In this document: positions 50,050 to 58,452 of the stretch, piece by piece
Position numbering within the stretch: the stretch's first letter is position 1
Layout: the number at the start of each line of letters is the position of its first letter
Source of the DNA: Arthrobacter sp. UNC362MFTsu5.1
GTDB lineage: Bacteria > Actinomycetota > Actinomycetes > Actinomycetales > Micrococcaceae
DNA length: 64,000 nucleotides
Assembly (NCBI RefSeq): GCF_000685965.1
Contig: NZ_JMLE01000021.1
Location: forward strand, 23,607-87,606
Direction: 5' to 3'
Program-made: the position numbers and the translations under genes
Notes under the pieces: model-generated
What the model was told of the DNA's origin: nothing
What the model saw: the letters and a program-made list of their open reading frames with translations, nothing else
Databases searched by the model: none

Positions 50050-50967
50050 CTAGAGACCAGTTGTACTTGCTCCATACTCTGCCTGCTCTGGGGTGAAGCC
50101 CTCGAAGAGCAGCTGGTCGACCAGCCCGGAACGCGAGAAGGAACTGAATTCCAAGTAGCTCTTGGCTTTCTTGGCCGCCTGCTCGTTCCAGTCGACAGTT
50201 ACGCGGTCCGCAGCCCAGGTCGAATCCTCCGTCGAATACTTCTCGAACTCCAGTTGCCCGATCAGGCCGGTACGCGAGAAAGCGCTGAAATCGAGGTAGC
50301 TCTCAGCTTTCCGCAAGGCATTCCGCTGACTGACCGTCCCGGCCTTGGCCGCGGCCTCGGCCTCAGCCTTGGCCTTGGCGGCGGCATCGGCTGCGGCCTT
50401 CGCGGCGGCGTCCGCGTCAGCTTTTGCCTTTGCAGCAGCGTCTGCCTCCGCTTTGGATTTGGCAGCAGCATCAGCATCAGCCTTGTCCTTTGCCGCGGCC
50501 TCAGCCTCCGCGTCTGCCTTAGCTTTGGCGATGGCAGGATCCTCTGTTGGCGCTGCGGTAGAAACCACAACGGGATCTTTCACTGTGGAAACGGACGAGG
50601 CGGACGTGGGAGCTGATCCGGCGCGGGCGGAGTTTACGACAATGCTCAGAAGGATGACCACTCCTGTGACGATCAAGGCGACCTTCTTGTGCCTGTCGTA
50701 ACCCTCCAGAGGAAGGCCCTGCTTGTCGCGCATCTTGTTGGTCAGCACGAGAATGAGGTCGACGAGTGCCCAGATGCCCAATCCCCCCAGGGTCAGGAGC
50801 TTAGCGATGCCCGTGCCGATCTTTCCAAGGTAAAAACGATCAATGCCGAATACGCCTAGTAACAGGGAAAGAAGCCAAGTGGCTAGAAATGACTTGTTGC
50901 TTACAGGTGCCGGGTTGTAACCGGTGGGAAAGGCGGCCGCGTAATCGACCGGGTATTGCTGACTCAC
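50050..50967 (-). CDS. TM2-domain protein with Ala-rich stalk and two Ltp repeats, copy 1
   Basis: This ~305-residue envelope protein has a TM2 domain (~20-85: SNKSFLATWLLSLLLGVFGIDRFYLGKIGTGIAKLLTLGGLGIWALVDLILVL) with its two helices, and a third helix (VALIVTGVVILLSIVVNSA). A long KAKADADAAAKAAA-type helical stalk (~150-215) follows, then two Ltp-like repeats (NALRKAESYLDFSAFSRTGLIGQLEFEKYSTEDSTWA and KSYLEFSSFSRSGLVDQLLFEGFTPEQAEYGA). GTG 50967 has AAAGGA 6 nt upstream. The Ltp domain occurs in phage superinfection-exclusion lipoproteins and in surface proteins of actinobacteria. Confidence 0.85.
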   Translation of the reverse strand: MSQQYPVDYAAAFPTGYNPAPVSNKSFLATWLLSLLLGVFGIDRFYLGKIGTGIAKLLTLGGLGIWALVDLILVLTNKMRDKQGLPLEGYDRHKKVALIVTGVVILLSIVVNSARAGSAPTSASSVSTVKDPVVVSTAAPTEDPAIAKAKADAEAEAAAKDKADADAAAKSKAEADAAAKAKADADAAAKAAADAAAKAKAEAEAAAKAGTVSQRNALRKAESYLDFSAFSRTGLIGQLEFEKYSTEDSTWAADRVTVDWNEQAAKKAKSYLEFSSFSRSGLVDQLLFEGFTPEQAEYGASTTGL

Positions 50968-51326
50968 GAAGATTCCTTTCGACGTCAATGTCGTTGAGGC
51001 ATGACAAATGAGCGTTGTTGGGTTGATGCGAATGAAGTGTTGGTTGTGAGTTCAATAAGAGCAGGCCGAACCGCGCTGTCGGCAGATGAGCCAAGAAAAT
51101 GCCCCCAAAGTTCCCCCCAAGAAACGGCGGGTCAAGATTCCCGCATGTTCGGATATTACCGCTTTGCAGCTAAATAGCAATGCGGGTGCAAGATTATTTC
51201 GGACATCGTTGGAAACGGACTTGTGGGCAGTCAAAATTGAGGCTTTCCTGCGCTGGTCCTGCGCTTGCTCCGCAGTTTGAAGGGTAAATTCAGGGCACTC
51301 GCACGGATTAGGGGGACGTCGTAATA
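50968..51326. other. Gap between divergent envelope genes
   Basis: This 359-nt region must hold the promoters of the TM2-Ltp gene and of the gene at 51327. Small frames such as 51086-51280 on + lack ribosome sites and are not supported. No clear promoter pair stood out. Confidence 0.4.
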
Positions 51327-52049
51327 ATGAACAAACGATTCAATGCGCCACCAAACTGGCCAGCGCCGCCACCGGGATGGACACCGCCTCCCGGCTGGCA
51401 ACCTGATCCTGCCTGGGGCCCGCTGCCGGCGGGGTGGCAGCTCTGGGTTGACGAGCCGACGCATGCCAATGGCACAGGTCACCTCCCTGAGATTCACGGT
51501 ATTCCGTTGCCGGGGGACATACGCCAACCACCTAAGAAGCGACGCCGAGTCGTTTGGCTCGTGGTTCTGGCCGTCATTGTCGCTCTTTTTGCTGGATGTG
51601 CCGTGATTGCGTCCAGCTCTGGGTCCTCCTCCGCAGGATCCCAGCTGAATTCCAAGAGTGGCTCCAGAGTCTCGCAGGAGCAGGTCGATGCCGCCCCTGA
51701 ACTTACTGAGCGCGACCTGGCGCTCCTCGTCAAGAGCCCAGACAGCCATGAAGGGCAGACAATCATTCTCTATGCCCACATCACACAGTTCGACGCGGCA
51801 ACCGGAGAATGCACGTTTCGCGCCAATATCTCCTACATGAAGATGGATAAATCCTACGAATACGATGCGAATGCCGTTTTCCGGGCCGGCGACGGTGGCA
51901 TAGGCTGCCAGGCGTTGAGCGGCTTCGTCACCGACGACGAGGTCCAAATAACTGCAACGTCACTGGGCTCGATCAGCTACGACACTCAAATCGGCGGTCG
52001 AACTACGGTTCCAGCATTCAGAGTCGAGAAGATAGCCTCAGTCAAGTAA
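51327..52049 (+). CDS. Single-pass membrane protein with Pro/Trp-rich N terminus
   Basis: This 240-residue protein has a cytoplasmic N terminus built of PPGW/PAGW repeats (PPNWPAPPPGWTPPPGWQPDP), a basic stretch (PPKKRRRVV), then one membrane helix (~72-95) ending in FAGCAVIASSSGSSS. The extracytoplasmic domain (~120-240) is beta-rich and contains two Cys (ATGECTFRAN, GIGCQALSGF) that could form a disulfide. GGGGGA precedes the ATG by 10 nt. This layout is common in actinobacterial proteins of unknown function. Confidence 0.75.
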   Translation: MNKRFNAPPNWPAPPPGWTPPPGWQPDPAWGPLPAGWQLWVDEPTHANGTGHLPEIHGIPLPGDIRQPPKKRRRVVWLVVLAVIVALFAGCAVIASSSGSSSAGSQLNSKSGSRVSQEQVDAAPELTERDLALLVKSPDSHEGQTIILYAHITQFDAATGECTFRANISYMKMDKSYEYDANAVFRAGDGGIGCQALSGFVTDDEVQITATSLGSISYDTQIGGRTTVPAFRVEKIASVK

Positions 52050-52399
52050 TCGATCGTTTGACTCGTCTACCTTCGGGTTTCCAGGCCTCCCTTGCCTGCA
52101 GCCGGGGGCAAGCCCGAGGTCACTGACCGGCGGGAAGAGCTGTCGGAACGGCTCGTCGAGGTGGCGGTTCCTAAAGCGTTCGACGACGGCGTGCCGGCTT
52201 CGTTCCCAAGGGGCGGCGCCGGCGGGGCTCGCCAGGGCGGAGATCCGGGCGCGGCTGGGGCTGCAGTCAGGACGGAGCGCATGGGTGGTTCGTCCTGGGG
52301 TGACGAGCGCCGGGTGGTGGTCGGTGCTACTTCCACGACAGGGAGCGCAGATTGTGTGCTTGGTGCCTCAATTGAGAGGGGAGCTCGACCAATAAGCCT
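52050..52399. other. Region without an intact gene, possible scraps
   Basis: Frames on both strands lack starts with ribosome sites. A minus-strand reading VERFRNRHLDEPFRQLFPPVSD (around 52110-52180) looks protein-like but leads nowhere. It lies next to the lipid kinase remnant and probably is decayed sequence. Confidence 0.35.
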
Positions 52400-52633
52400 T
52401 CACGTGGACGGCAAGTCCGCGGAGCCCGGTCCGTCGAACATCGCGCTGGTGTTGCTCTGGGGCACCACCACGTGGACGGCGTTGAGCTGGACGGTGAAGT
52501 CGGTGGGCGTGGTGGTCGCGATTTCGCCGTCGAGGTTCACCGGCAGCGGCGGCTCAGTGACCAGCCGGACGCTCCGGCTGGTCAGTTAGTACAGCTTGTC
52601 GTGTTCGATGAAGCTTCCGTTCTTGAGCAACCG
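52400..52633 (-). pseudogene. Broken copy of the lipid kinase gene end
   Basis: About 215 nt match the C-terminal coding part of the kinase at 54071-55036 at high identity. The remnant reads RLLKNGSFIEHDKLY, then an in-frame TAA, then LTSRSVRLVTEPPLPVNLDGEIATTTP, and ends with its own TGA. Homology stops abruptly at 52633. The rest of the gene is missing, and the methyltransferase gene lies between remnant and intact copy. Confidence 0.88.
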
Positions 52634-52844
52634 CGGCCACTGAGAGGTTGACGAATGGGGTAGTTTGTCGTCGGGTAGCACCCACGGCACACCTGTATCC
52701 TGACAAGACAGGTTGAATGGCCACAGCGGCCATCAACCAAGCTCGGTTCGCGGCCGGATGACGGTCCGGAATCCTGGGCCGTAGCCAATCCATGTCGTGG
52801 AATCACCGCCGCAATCGTCAGTCGCCGATCGGCTCCTCTGACGC
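52634..52844. other. Leader of the methyltransferase gene
   Basis: This 211-nt stretch has no gene. It holds two small inverted repeats (CCTGACAAGACAGG near 52697 and TGGCCACAGCGGCCA near 52718), which may belong to the promoter region of the methyltransferase gene. Confidence 0.3.
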
Positions 52845-54047
52845 TTGGAATGGATCCTTATCACTACCGAGACGCCAGCTCCCGCAGGAATCCCGACGTC
52901 GGCCCTCAAGCCCGCGCGCACTGCCGCGGTGGATGATCCCGCCGTCGTGACCTGGGTTGAGGCCGGTGAGAGCATGACCGCGCGATGGCGTTCGGCGAAC
53001 GGCAGGCCGGCGCCGACGCGCGTCGAAGTGGTCTCCGACTCCCTCACGGCCGATCAGGCGAACCGGATGGCATCACAGGGGATCGCGATGCTCTGGCATG
53101 GTGACTTCCACAACGCACGGCAGATCCTCAATGCCTTGGACCGCCGGATCGGCGCCGGAAAGAGGATCGCAGGCACTCCGGCCGATCAGTTCTATCGGCA
53201 CCGCCAGTCCCGCTCGCACCGTGCACGCGTTCTCGGCCTGCTGCTGATTCCGCTCGATCCGGGCCCGGTGGTGCCGCTGCGCCGCGCACCGGACATCCGC
53301 GAGGCAGCCGCCGAAGCGTACGGTGACATCGGCGAACCCTCCGTTGTGTCCCTACACGAGCTAGTCGGGGCCATTGGCGCCCACGAGTGGCGGCGTAATG
53401 GCGTCCACGTCGATGCCCTGCAGGGCCGCATCCACCCGCACTATGGCACGTTCTTTCCCACCCGGAGCGAGTACGTGGATCTCGTCGCCGCCGCTGCGCT
53501 GCCTTCTGACACGCTGGCGTTCGACGTCGGAACCGGCACCGGGGTGCTCGCTGCCGTCCTCGCGCGCCGTGGCGTCCGCCGCGTGGTGGCGACTGACAAT
53601 GAGCCGCGCGCAATCGCCTGCGCCGCTGAGAATTTCCGGAACCTCGGTGTCCAGGACCGAGCTGAAGCCGTCCTGACCGACATGTTCCCGCCCGGACGGG
53701 CGCCGCTGATCGTGTGCAACCCGCCCTGGATTCCGGCCACTCCGCATTCCAGCCTGGACAGCGCAGTCTACGACCCCGGGAGCCGGATGCTGTTCCGCTT
53801 CCTGAACGAGCTCTCCGACCATCTTGAGCCGGGCGGGGAGGGCTGGCTTGTCCTCTCCGACCTGGCCGAGCACCTTGGCCTGCGGTCGCGTGAGGATCTG
53901 CTGGCCGCCATCGAGGCGGCCGGCCTGAAGGTGATGGAACGGCTCGACACCAAGCCAACGCATCCGAAGGCATCGGACCGTGACGATCCCCTGTTCGAGG
54001 CGCGCTCGGCCGAGGTCACGTCCCTGTGGCGGCTTGCTCCCCGATAG
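52845..54047 (+). CDS. Class I SAM-dependent methyltransferase
   Basis: This ~400-residue protein has a C-terminal Rossmann methyltransferase domain (~205-340). LAFDVGTGTGVLAAVLARRGVRRVVATDNEPRAIACAAENFRNLG contains motifs I and II. The catalytic tetrapeptide NPPW (IVCNPPWIPAT) is that of N-methyltransferases such as HemK/PrmC and adenine-N6 enzymes. The N-terminal ~200 residues are helical and contain HGDFHNARQILNALDRRI, possibly a recognition domain. TTG 52845 is uncertain as start. It stands between a kinase remnant and the intact kinase gene, so it may have arrived by rearrangement. The target is unknown. Confidence 0.82.
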   Translation: MEWILITTETPAPAGIPTSALKPARTAAVDDPAVVTWVEAGESMTARWRSANGRPAPTRVEVVSDSLTADQANRMASQGIAMLWHGDFHNARQILNALDRRIGAGKRIAGTPADQFYRHRQSRSHRARVLGLLLIPLDPGPVVPLRRAPDIREAAAEAYGDIGEPSVVSLHELVGAIGAHEWRRNGVHVDALQGRIHPHYGTFFPTRSEYVDLVAAAALPSDTLAFDVGTGTGVLAAVLARRGVRRVVATDNEPRAIACAAENFRNLGVQDRAEAVLTDMFPPGRAPLIVCNPPWIPATPHSSLDSAVYDPGSRMLFRFLNELSDHLEPGGEGWLVLSDLAEHLGLRSREDLLAAIEAAGLKVMERLDTKPTHPKASDRDDPLFEARSAEVTSLWRLAPR

Positions 54048-54070
54048 TCAGAACCTTCCGCCGTCGGGAA

Positions 54071-55036
54071 TCACGACGGCGGCCCGCCCGCTGGGCCCGG
54101 TCCGTCGAACCTCGCGCTGGTGCTGCTCTGGGGCACCACCACATGGACGGCGTTGCGCTGGACGGTGAAGTCGGCCGGCGTGGTGGTCGCGATCTCGCCG
54201 TCGAGGTTCACCGGCAGCGGGGGTTCGGTGACCAGCCGGACATGCCTGCTGGTCAGGTGGTGCACCCGGTCGTGTTCGATGAAGCTGCCGTCCTTGAGCA
54301 GCCGTGCGATGCTCACGTGCTCCCGGAGGGGGCCGGCAAGGATGGCGTAGATGTCCAGGAGGTGGTCATCGATCCCTGCGGTGGGGGAGACCGTGTTGCC
54401 GCCGCCGTAGTGCCGGCCGTTGCCGACGGCCACCTGGAGCAGGTTATCCAGTTCCATCGGCTCGTGGTCGCCCTCGGGGAACTCGAGGCGGGCCCGGAAC
54501 GGCCTGTGCCGGGCATAGGCCCGCAGCGTCGCGATGCTGTATGCCAATGGTCCGATGTACCGCTTCAGGCGGGGGCTCAGTGCCTCGGTCACAGCCACCG
54601 ACAGGCCCACGGACGCGACGTTGAGGAACGCCTCACCGTTGGCCCGGCCGAGGTCAATATCCACCACCTTCCCTTCGGCCACGGTGGCGCACGCCTCGGC
54701 AAGGTTGTTCGGTATCTCCAGGGTGCCGGCGAAGTCGTTGGCGGTGCCCAGCGGAAGAACGCCGAGCGCAACGCTGGTGCCGGCAACCCGGCCGGCGGCG
54801 CAGGACACGGTCCCGTCGCCGCCACCGACAACCACCAGGTCGTGTCCGTCCGCAAGCACCCGGTCAAGCGTCCCGGCCAGCTCGCCCCCGGATTGGATCT
54901 GGTGCACGGCGGAGATCGGCACGCCTGCCTTGCGCATCATGTCCACGGCAAGCTCGTGTGCAGCCCCTCGGCGTGATCCGGCGTTGATGACGACGGCGGC
55001 AGAGCGGGCGTCCCGGGCAGCTTTCATGTGGGCCAT
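54071..55036 (-). CDS. Diacylglycerol kinase / NAD-kinase-fold lipid kinase
   Basis: This ~321-residue protein is of the DAGK catalytic family. SAAVVINAGSRRGAAHELAVDMMRKAGV opens the domain. DLVVVGGGDGTVSCAAGRVAGTSVALGVLPLGTANDFAGTLEIP has the GGDGT and PLGTxNDFA nucleotide-binding motifs. IDLGRANGEAFLNVASVGLS and the C-terminal beta domain (DGEIATTTPADFTVQRNAVHVVVP) follow. ATG 55036 is preferred to upstream codons. It probably phosphorylates diacylglycerol or a related lipid at the membrane. It is convergent with the methyltransferase gene, 23 nt apart. Confidence 0.9.
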   Translation of the reverse strand: MAHMKAARDARSAAVVINAGSRRGAAHELAVDMMRKAGVPISAVHQIQSGGELAGTLDRVLADGHDLVVVGGGDGTVSCAAGRVAGTSVALGVLPLGTANDFAGTLEIPNNLAEACATVAEGKVVDIDLGRANGEAFLNVASVGLSVAVTEALSPRLKRYIGPLAYSIATLRAYARHRPFRARLEFPEGDHEPMELDNLLQVAVGNGRHYGGGNTVSPTAGIDDHLLDIYAILAGPLREHVSIARLLKDGSFIEHDRVHHLTSRHVRLVTEPPLPVNLDGEIATTTPADFTVQRNAVHVVVPQSSTSARFDGPGPAGGPPS

Positions 55037-55252
55037 GTTAGGCGGCGGACCTGTGGGTTTCCTATGGCGCCGGCGGGAGATACATCCGAGACGCTGAGCC
55101 GTGGTCGCTCGGCCCGCGACGCCGGGGACCTTGGACTCTACCCCCGACGCCGGTATGAGCGTCCGATGGAACCACGACAGCTGGAACCGAACCCCGCACG
55201 CTCGCAGGGTAGGGCGCGGCACGGTTCGGCGAGGCAGTGAAAGGAAAGGGAG

Positions 55253-55708
55253 ATGACCAGTACCGGTTCATTCTTGATTGTTGTCGGTGTTGACGGTTCC
55301 GAATATTCCCGGGCTGCACTGGACTGGGCCATGGATGAGGCCCGGCAGCGCAATGGCCAGCTCCGCCTGGTCACAGCCTGGAATAAGCCCCCGATGGCCT
55401 GGTATCCCGCTGTCCTTGAAACGGCGGCAGGTGAGATTGCGGCCGAAGAGTCCCCGGAGCAAGTCGCCCGGGCACGCCAGGGTGAGGCATTGAAGACCGC
55501 CGCAGACGGAGGCGTGGCCGCGGCTGGAGAACTAGTGGACACGCCATCACCTGCTTCGGCAATTCTGGACGCTGCCAAGGACGCGGATCTTATTGTCGTC
55601 GGATCCCGGGGTCACGGGGGATTTCCGGGTTTGCACCTGGGCTCGGTCTCCACTCAAGTTGTCACTCACGCTCAGTGTCCTGTCCTGGTGGTTCACCGCA
55701 AAGCGTGA
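55253..55708 (+). CDS. Universal stress protein (UspA family)
   Basis: This 151-residue protein has the UspA fold. FLIVVGVDGSEYSRAALDWAMDEARQRNGQLRLVTAW opens it, and LIVVGSRGHGGFPGLHLGSVSTQVVTHAQCPVLVVH has the ATP-binding GxxGxxG-type loop and the closing strand. GGAAAGGGAG precedes the ATG. Usp proteins help survival in stress. It stands alone. Confidence 0.92.
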   Translation: MTSTGSFLIVVGVDGSEYSRAALDWAMDEARQRNGQLRLVTAWNKPPMAWYPAVLETAAGEIAAEESPEQVARARQGEALKTAADGGVAAAGELVDTPSPASAILDAAKDADLIVVGSRGHGGFPGLHLGSVSTQVVTHAQCPVLVVHRKA

Positions 55709-55817
55709 ATCTCCTGGAGCTTGCTGCTCCGGGATGGCCGGCGGGCACCGTTAGGAACGCCGGAATCCCCGGGAAGATTGGCTCTTGCGCCGCCGGAAAA
55801 CTAGGCGTAACACTGTT

Positions 55818-56013
55818 AATACGTTCTTCGAAAGAAGGACGGGAACGAACAACAGGGAATCTTGGAACTCACTGTGGATCTGATCCACGTGGTCTGCCGA
55901 TGACGAGGCAGGAAGCGCCGGAATTCCCGAAAGTTCGGGAGATGATGTTCGTCATAACGGAATCAAAACAGTCGAAGCCCCTTCAGCATTGCTGGTGGGG
56001 CTTCCCCTATTTT
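55818..56013 (+). ncRNA. Candidate small RNA ending in an intrinsic terminator
   Basis: No gene fits in 55709-56061. A TAATAC box at 55818-55823 is followed by nested short hairpins (TTCTTCGAAAGAA, GTGGATCTGATCCAC, CCCGAAAGTTCGGG). The end is a clear terminator, GAAGCCCC / GGGGCTTC (55974-55981 with 55997-56004) with inner CAGC/GCTG pairing and then CCCTATTTTT. The terminator is 266 nt after the usp stop, too far to be only its 3' end. The RNA family is not recognised. Confidence 0.4.
55974..56013 (+). terminator. Intrinsic terminator with U run
   Basis: An 8-bp outer stem with a 4-bp inner stem is followed by CCCTATTTTT. It ends either the usp transcript or a separate small RNA and insulates the convergent TPP-enzyme gene. 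Confidence 0.75.
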
Positions 56014-56061
56014 TGCGTTCGACGGCGGCGAGGTCGAGTCGCTGTAGCGGATTCTTCCCCG

Positions 56062-57735
56062 CTAGCCCGCCACCGCCGACTTCACCTCCTGCTTGGCCTG
56101 CATCCATTCGCTCATCCACGGCGCCCGGACGCTCGACGTGATGCGACAGTCGGCCACGAAAGTTCCCTTGGCGCCGGAGTCGATCCAATCCTGAAGCGCG
56201 GAAAGGTCCGCCAGGGAGCGGATGATCGCCGACTCAGCCCCCAAAGCACGGGCGACGCCGCTGAAGTCCACCTCGGGGATCAGCATCGGCTTTTCAGTCA
56301 GGCCCTGGGAGCCGTACTGGTGGATTTCCGCTCCGTAGGCGGCATCGTTGTAGATCACGATGACGGCGCTGCTGGCCGCCCCGACCAGCGATTCGAGGTC
56401 GGACAGGCCCATCAGGAAACCGCCGTCGCCGGAGGCCAGCACCAGGGTGCGGCCGTCCTCCACCGCGCGGGCTGCCCCGACGGCGCTGGCAAGGCCCAGC
56501 CCGATGGTCTGGAAGGCCGTGCCCACCATGACCAGGTCCTGCGGCCGCGGGATGTTCCAGTACATAGGGGCCCAGCCGAGGAAGTGCCCGCCGTCCTGGA
56601 CCACGGTGCGGCGCTCCGGCAGCACCGCATCCAGCGCCGTGGCCAGGGCGCGCGGGTCCAGCCGGCCGTCCACGGTTTCGGTGGTGCCTGCGTGGTGGGC
56701 CGGTCCTTCGGCCAGGCGTTTGCGGGCTTCCGCCCGCCAGGCTTCTGCCTGGCCGGCGTTACGCGAGGCCGTGCCATCCAGCATTCCCAGAATGGTTCCC
56801 GCGGCAGACTTCACGTCTGCGCTGACGAACGTGTCCACCCGGGGGTGTGTCGGCTGCAGGGCGGCATCGATCTGGATGACGGTGCTGTCCGGGCCGAGCA
56901 GGTGCCCGAACCGCATGGTGAAGGGGCTCAGGCTTGCCCCGGCCACCAGGACCACATCGGCCTCACCCATGAGCCCGGCAGCGGTGTCGGTGCCGAAACC
57001 GCCGGCGACGCCCAAGTACCCCTCGCCTTTGAGGAGGTTGAGCGCCAGGGCGGTTCCGGCGGTCAGTGCGCCGAGGCGGTCGGCGAGTTCCCGGAGCTCC
57101 GGGCCGGCGCCGGCGAGGTGCGCACCGCGGCCGCCGAGGATCAGCGGCCGCTTCGCCCCGGCGAGCAGCCGGGCTACCTGCCCAAGGCCGCCGTCGACGT
57201 CGTCAATCACCGCCGGTGCCAGCGGCGCCGGAAGCTCTTCGTCCCCAGCCTCGAGAGCCGCGAGGTCATAGGGAATGGCAATCACGACGGCGGTGCGCTT
57301 GGTGAGTGCGTACTCCACCGCCTGCTGGGTGATGGAGCCCGCGGCGTCGCGGGTGACGGTGAAGGTGGCCGCGCCGAGTGCTGTGGCGATGGCTGACTGG
57401 TCCACGTCCTGGGGCCGGGCGCCGCTGCTCGGCGCGTCCCCGGTGACCAGCACGACCGGGATCTGCGCCTGGACCGACTCGGCGAGGGCGGTGAGTGCAT
57501 TGGTGTAGCCGGGGCCGTAAGTGGTGGTGCCCGCGGCGAGGCGTCCTGACGTCCGGTAGTAGGCGTCGGCCGCGGCGATGGCGGCGCCTTCATGGCGGAC
57601 GGCGGAGAAGCGGAGGCCCAGCTTTTCCGCGGCGTCCAGGAAGTAGACGTTTCCGTTGCCCATGACGCCGAAGACGTCGCTGACATAGCTGCTGAGAACC
57701 TGCGCCACGCGGCCGGAGACAGTGAGAGTAGTCAT
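56062..57735 (-). CDS. Thiamine-diphosphate enzyme (2-keto acid decarboxylase / acetolactate synthase-like)
   Basis: This 557-residue three-domain TPP enzyme has an N-terminal Pyr domain (FGVMGNGNVYFLDAAEKLGLRFSAVRHEGAAIAAADAYYRTSGRLAAGTTTYGPGYTNALTALAES) with the catalytic Glu in RHEG. A central FAD/NAD-like domain follows, then a C-terminal PP domain with ASGDGGFLMGLSDLESLVGAASSAVIVIYNDAAYG (GDG...N cofactor motif). It is neighbour to an Lrp regulator, an aromatic-type aminotransferase and an amino acid permease. A role as aryl- or indolepyruvate decarboxylase in an Ehrlich-type route is likely, but acetolactate synthase-like activity cannot be excluded. Confidence 0.85.
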   Translation of the reverse strand: MTTLTVSGRVAQVLSSYVSDVFGVMGNGNVYFLDAAEKLGLRFSAVRHEGAAIAAADAYYRTSGRLAAGTTTYGPGYTNALTALAESVQAQIPVVLVTGDAPSSGARPQDVDQSAIATALGAATFTVTRDAAGSITQQAVEYALTKRTAVVIAIPYDLAALEAGDEELPAPLAPAVIDDVDGGLGQVARLLAGAKRPLILGGRGAHLAGAGPELRELADRLGALTAGTALALNLLKGEGYLGVAGGFGTDTAAGLMGEADVVLVAGASLSPFTMRFGHLLGPDSTVIQIDAALQPTHPRVDTFVSADVKSAAGTILGMLDGTASRNAGQAEAWRAEARKRLAEGPAHHAGTTETVDGRLDPRALATALDAVLPERRTVVQDGGHFLGWAPMYWNIPRPQDLVMVGTAFQTIGLGLASAVGAARAVEDGRTLVLASGDGGFLMGLSDLESLVGAASSAVIVIYNDAAYGAEIHQYGSQGLTEKPMLIPEVDFSGVARALGAESAIIRSLADLSALQDWIDSGAKGTFVADCRITSSVRAPWMSEWMQAKQEVKSAVAG

Positions 57736-57855
57736 GCAGGAATCTTGTGGGCTGGTTCACAGATAGGCAAGAGAGCGGAATCTGATTGGGATATTTGGCA
57801 GGCAGATGCAGGGATGAGTGAAAATTTGCCCACTTGTGGTGTGCGTCACCCGTGC

Positions 57856-58359
57856 TTAGTGGGAGGGGCGGGATTCCTGCTCCGAGAGCCGGCTCAGGAG
57901 GCCGTCGTAGCGGGGCGGCATGAGTTCCAGGACGGAAATCGCCGTGCTGGTCCGCTGGATCCCCTCGATCTCCAGGATCTCGTTGGTGATGCGGTAGAGG
58001 TCGGCGGTACTGCGTGCCACCACCTTGGCCATGAGGTCCGCGTCCCCGGTGGTGGCGTGCACCTCGATGACCTCCGGGATCGCGGCGAGCCCGTCTTCCA
58101 CTGCGCCTGTCCGGGTCTGGCTGATGGACAGCGAGAGGAAAGCCATGAGGTCATAGCCGAGTGCGGCGGGGTCCAGCCTCCGGCTGAAGGAGCGGAGGGC
58201 GCCGCTGCGCTCGAGCCGTGCCAGCCGGGCGTGGACCGTGTTCCGGGCGACGCCGAGCGTCCGCGAGAGTGCCAGGGCGCTGGCTTCTGGATCCTTGTCG
58301 AGGGCCAGGATGATCCTGCCGTCCAAGGAATCCAGGGTGCGGGGGTTCGGGATGGTCAT
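57856..58359 (-). CDS. Lrp/AsnC-family regulator
   Basis: This 167-residue regulator has N-terminal HTH (LDSLDGRIILALDKDPEASALALSRTLGVARNTVHARLARLERSGAL) and a C-terminal RAM amino-acid-sensing domain (AFLSLSISQTRTGAVEDGLAAIPEVIEVHATTGDADLMAKVVAR). It is divergent from the aminotransferase gene by 93 nt and upstream of the TPP-enzyme gene on the same strand by 120 nt. It probably controls both in response to an amino acid. Confidence 0.9.
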   Translation of the reverse strand: MTIPNPRTLDSLDGRIILALDKDPEASALALSRTLGVARNTVHARLARLERSGALRSFSRRLDPAALGYDLMAFLSLSISQTRTGAVEDGLAAIPEVIEVHATTGDADLMAKVVARSTADLYRITNEILEIEGIQRTSTAISVLELMPPRYDGLLSRLSEQESRPSH

Positions 58360-58452
58360 ATTTTCACCACAGTTACTAGAAGTTGAGCAGAAGTCCCAAT
58401 GGCTTGAGGGTATCTTGCATTGTGGGGCGGGTCACAATCATGATCAGTCCTC

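Noticed and set aside
49741..50053. Overlapping small frames on both strands
   Set aside because: The region is filled by two hairpins and lacks ribosome sites; the frames share no protein-like features.
51086..51280. 64-aa frame with basic N terminus
   Set aside because: No ribosome site, no conserved pattern, and it lies in the promoter gap of two divergent genes.
52092..52589. 165-aa + strand frame
   Set aside because: Its second half is the antisense of the lipid kinase remnant, so it cannot be a real gene.
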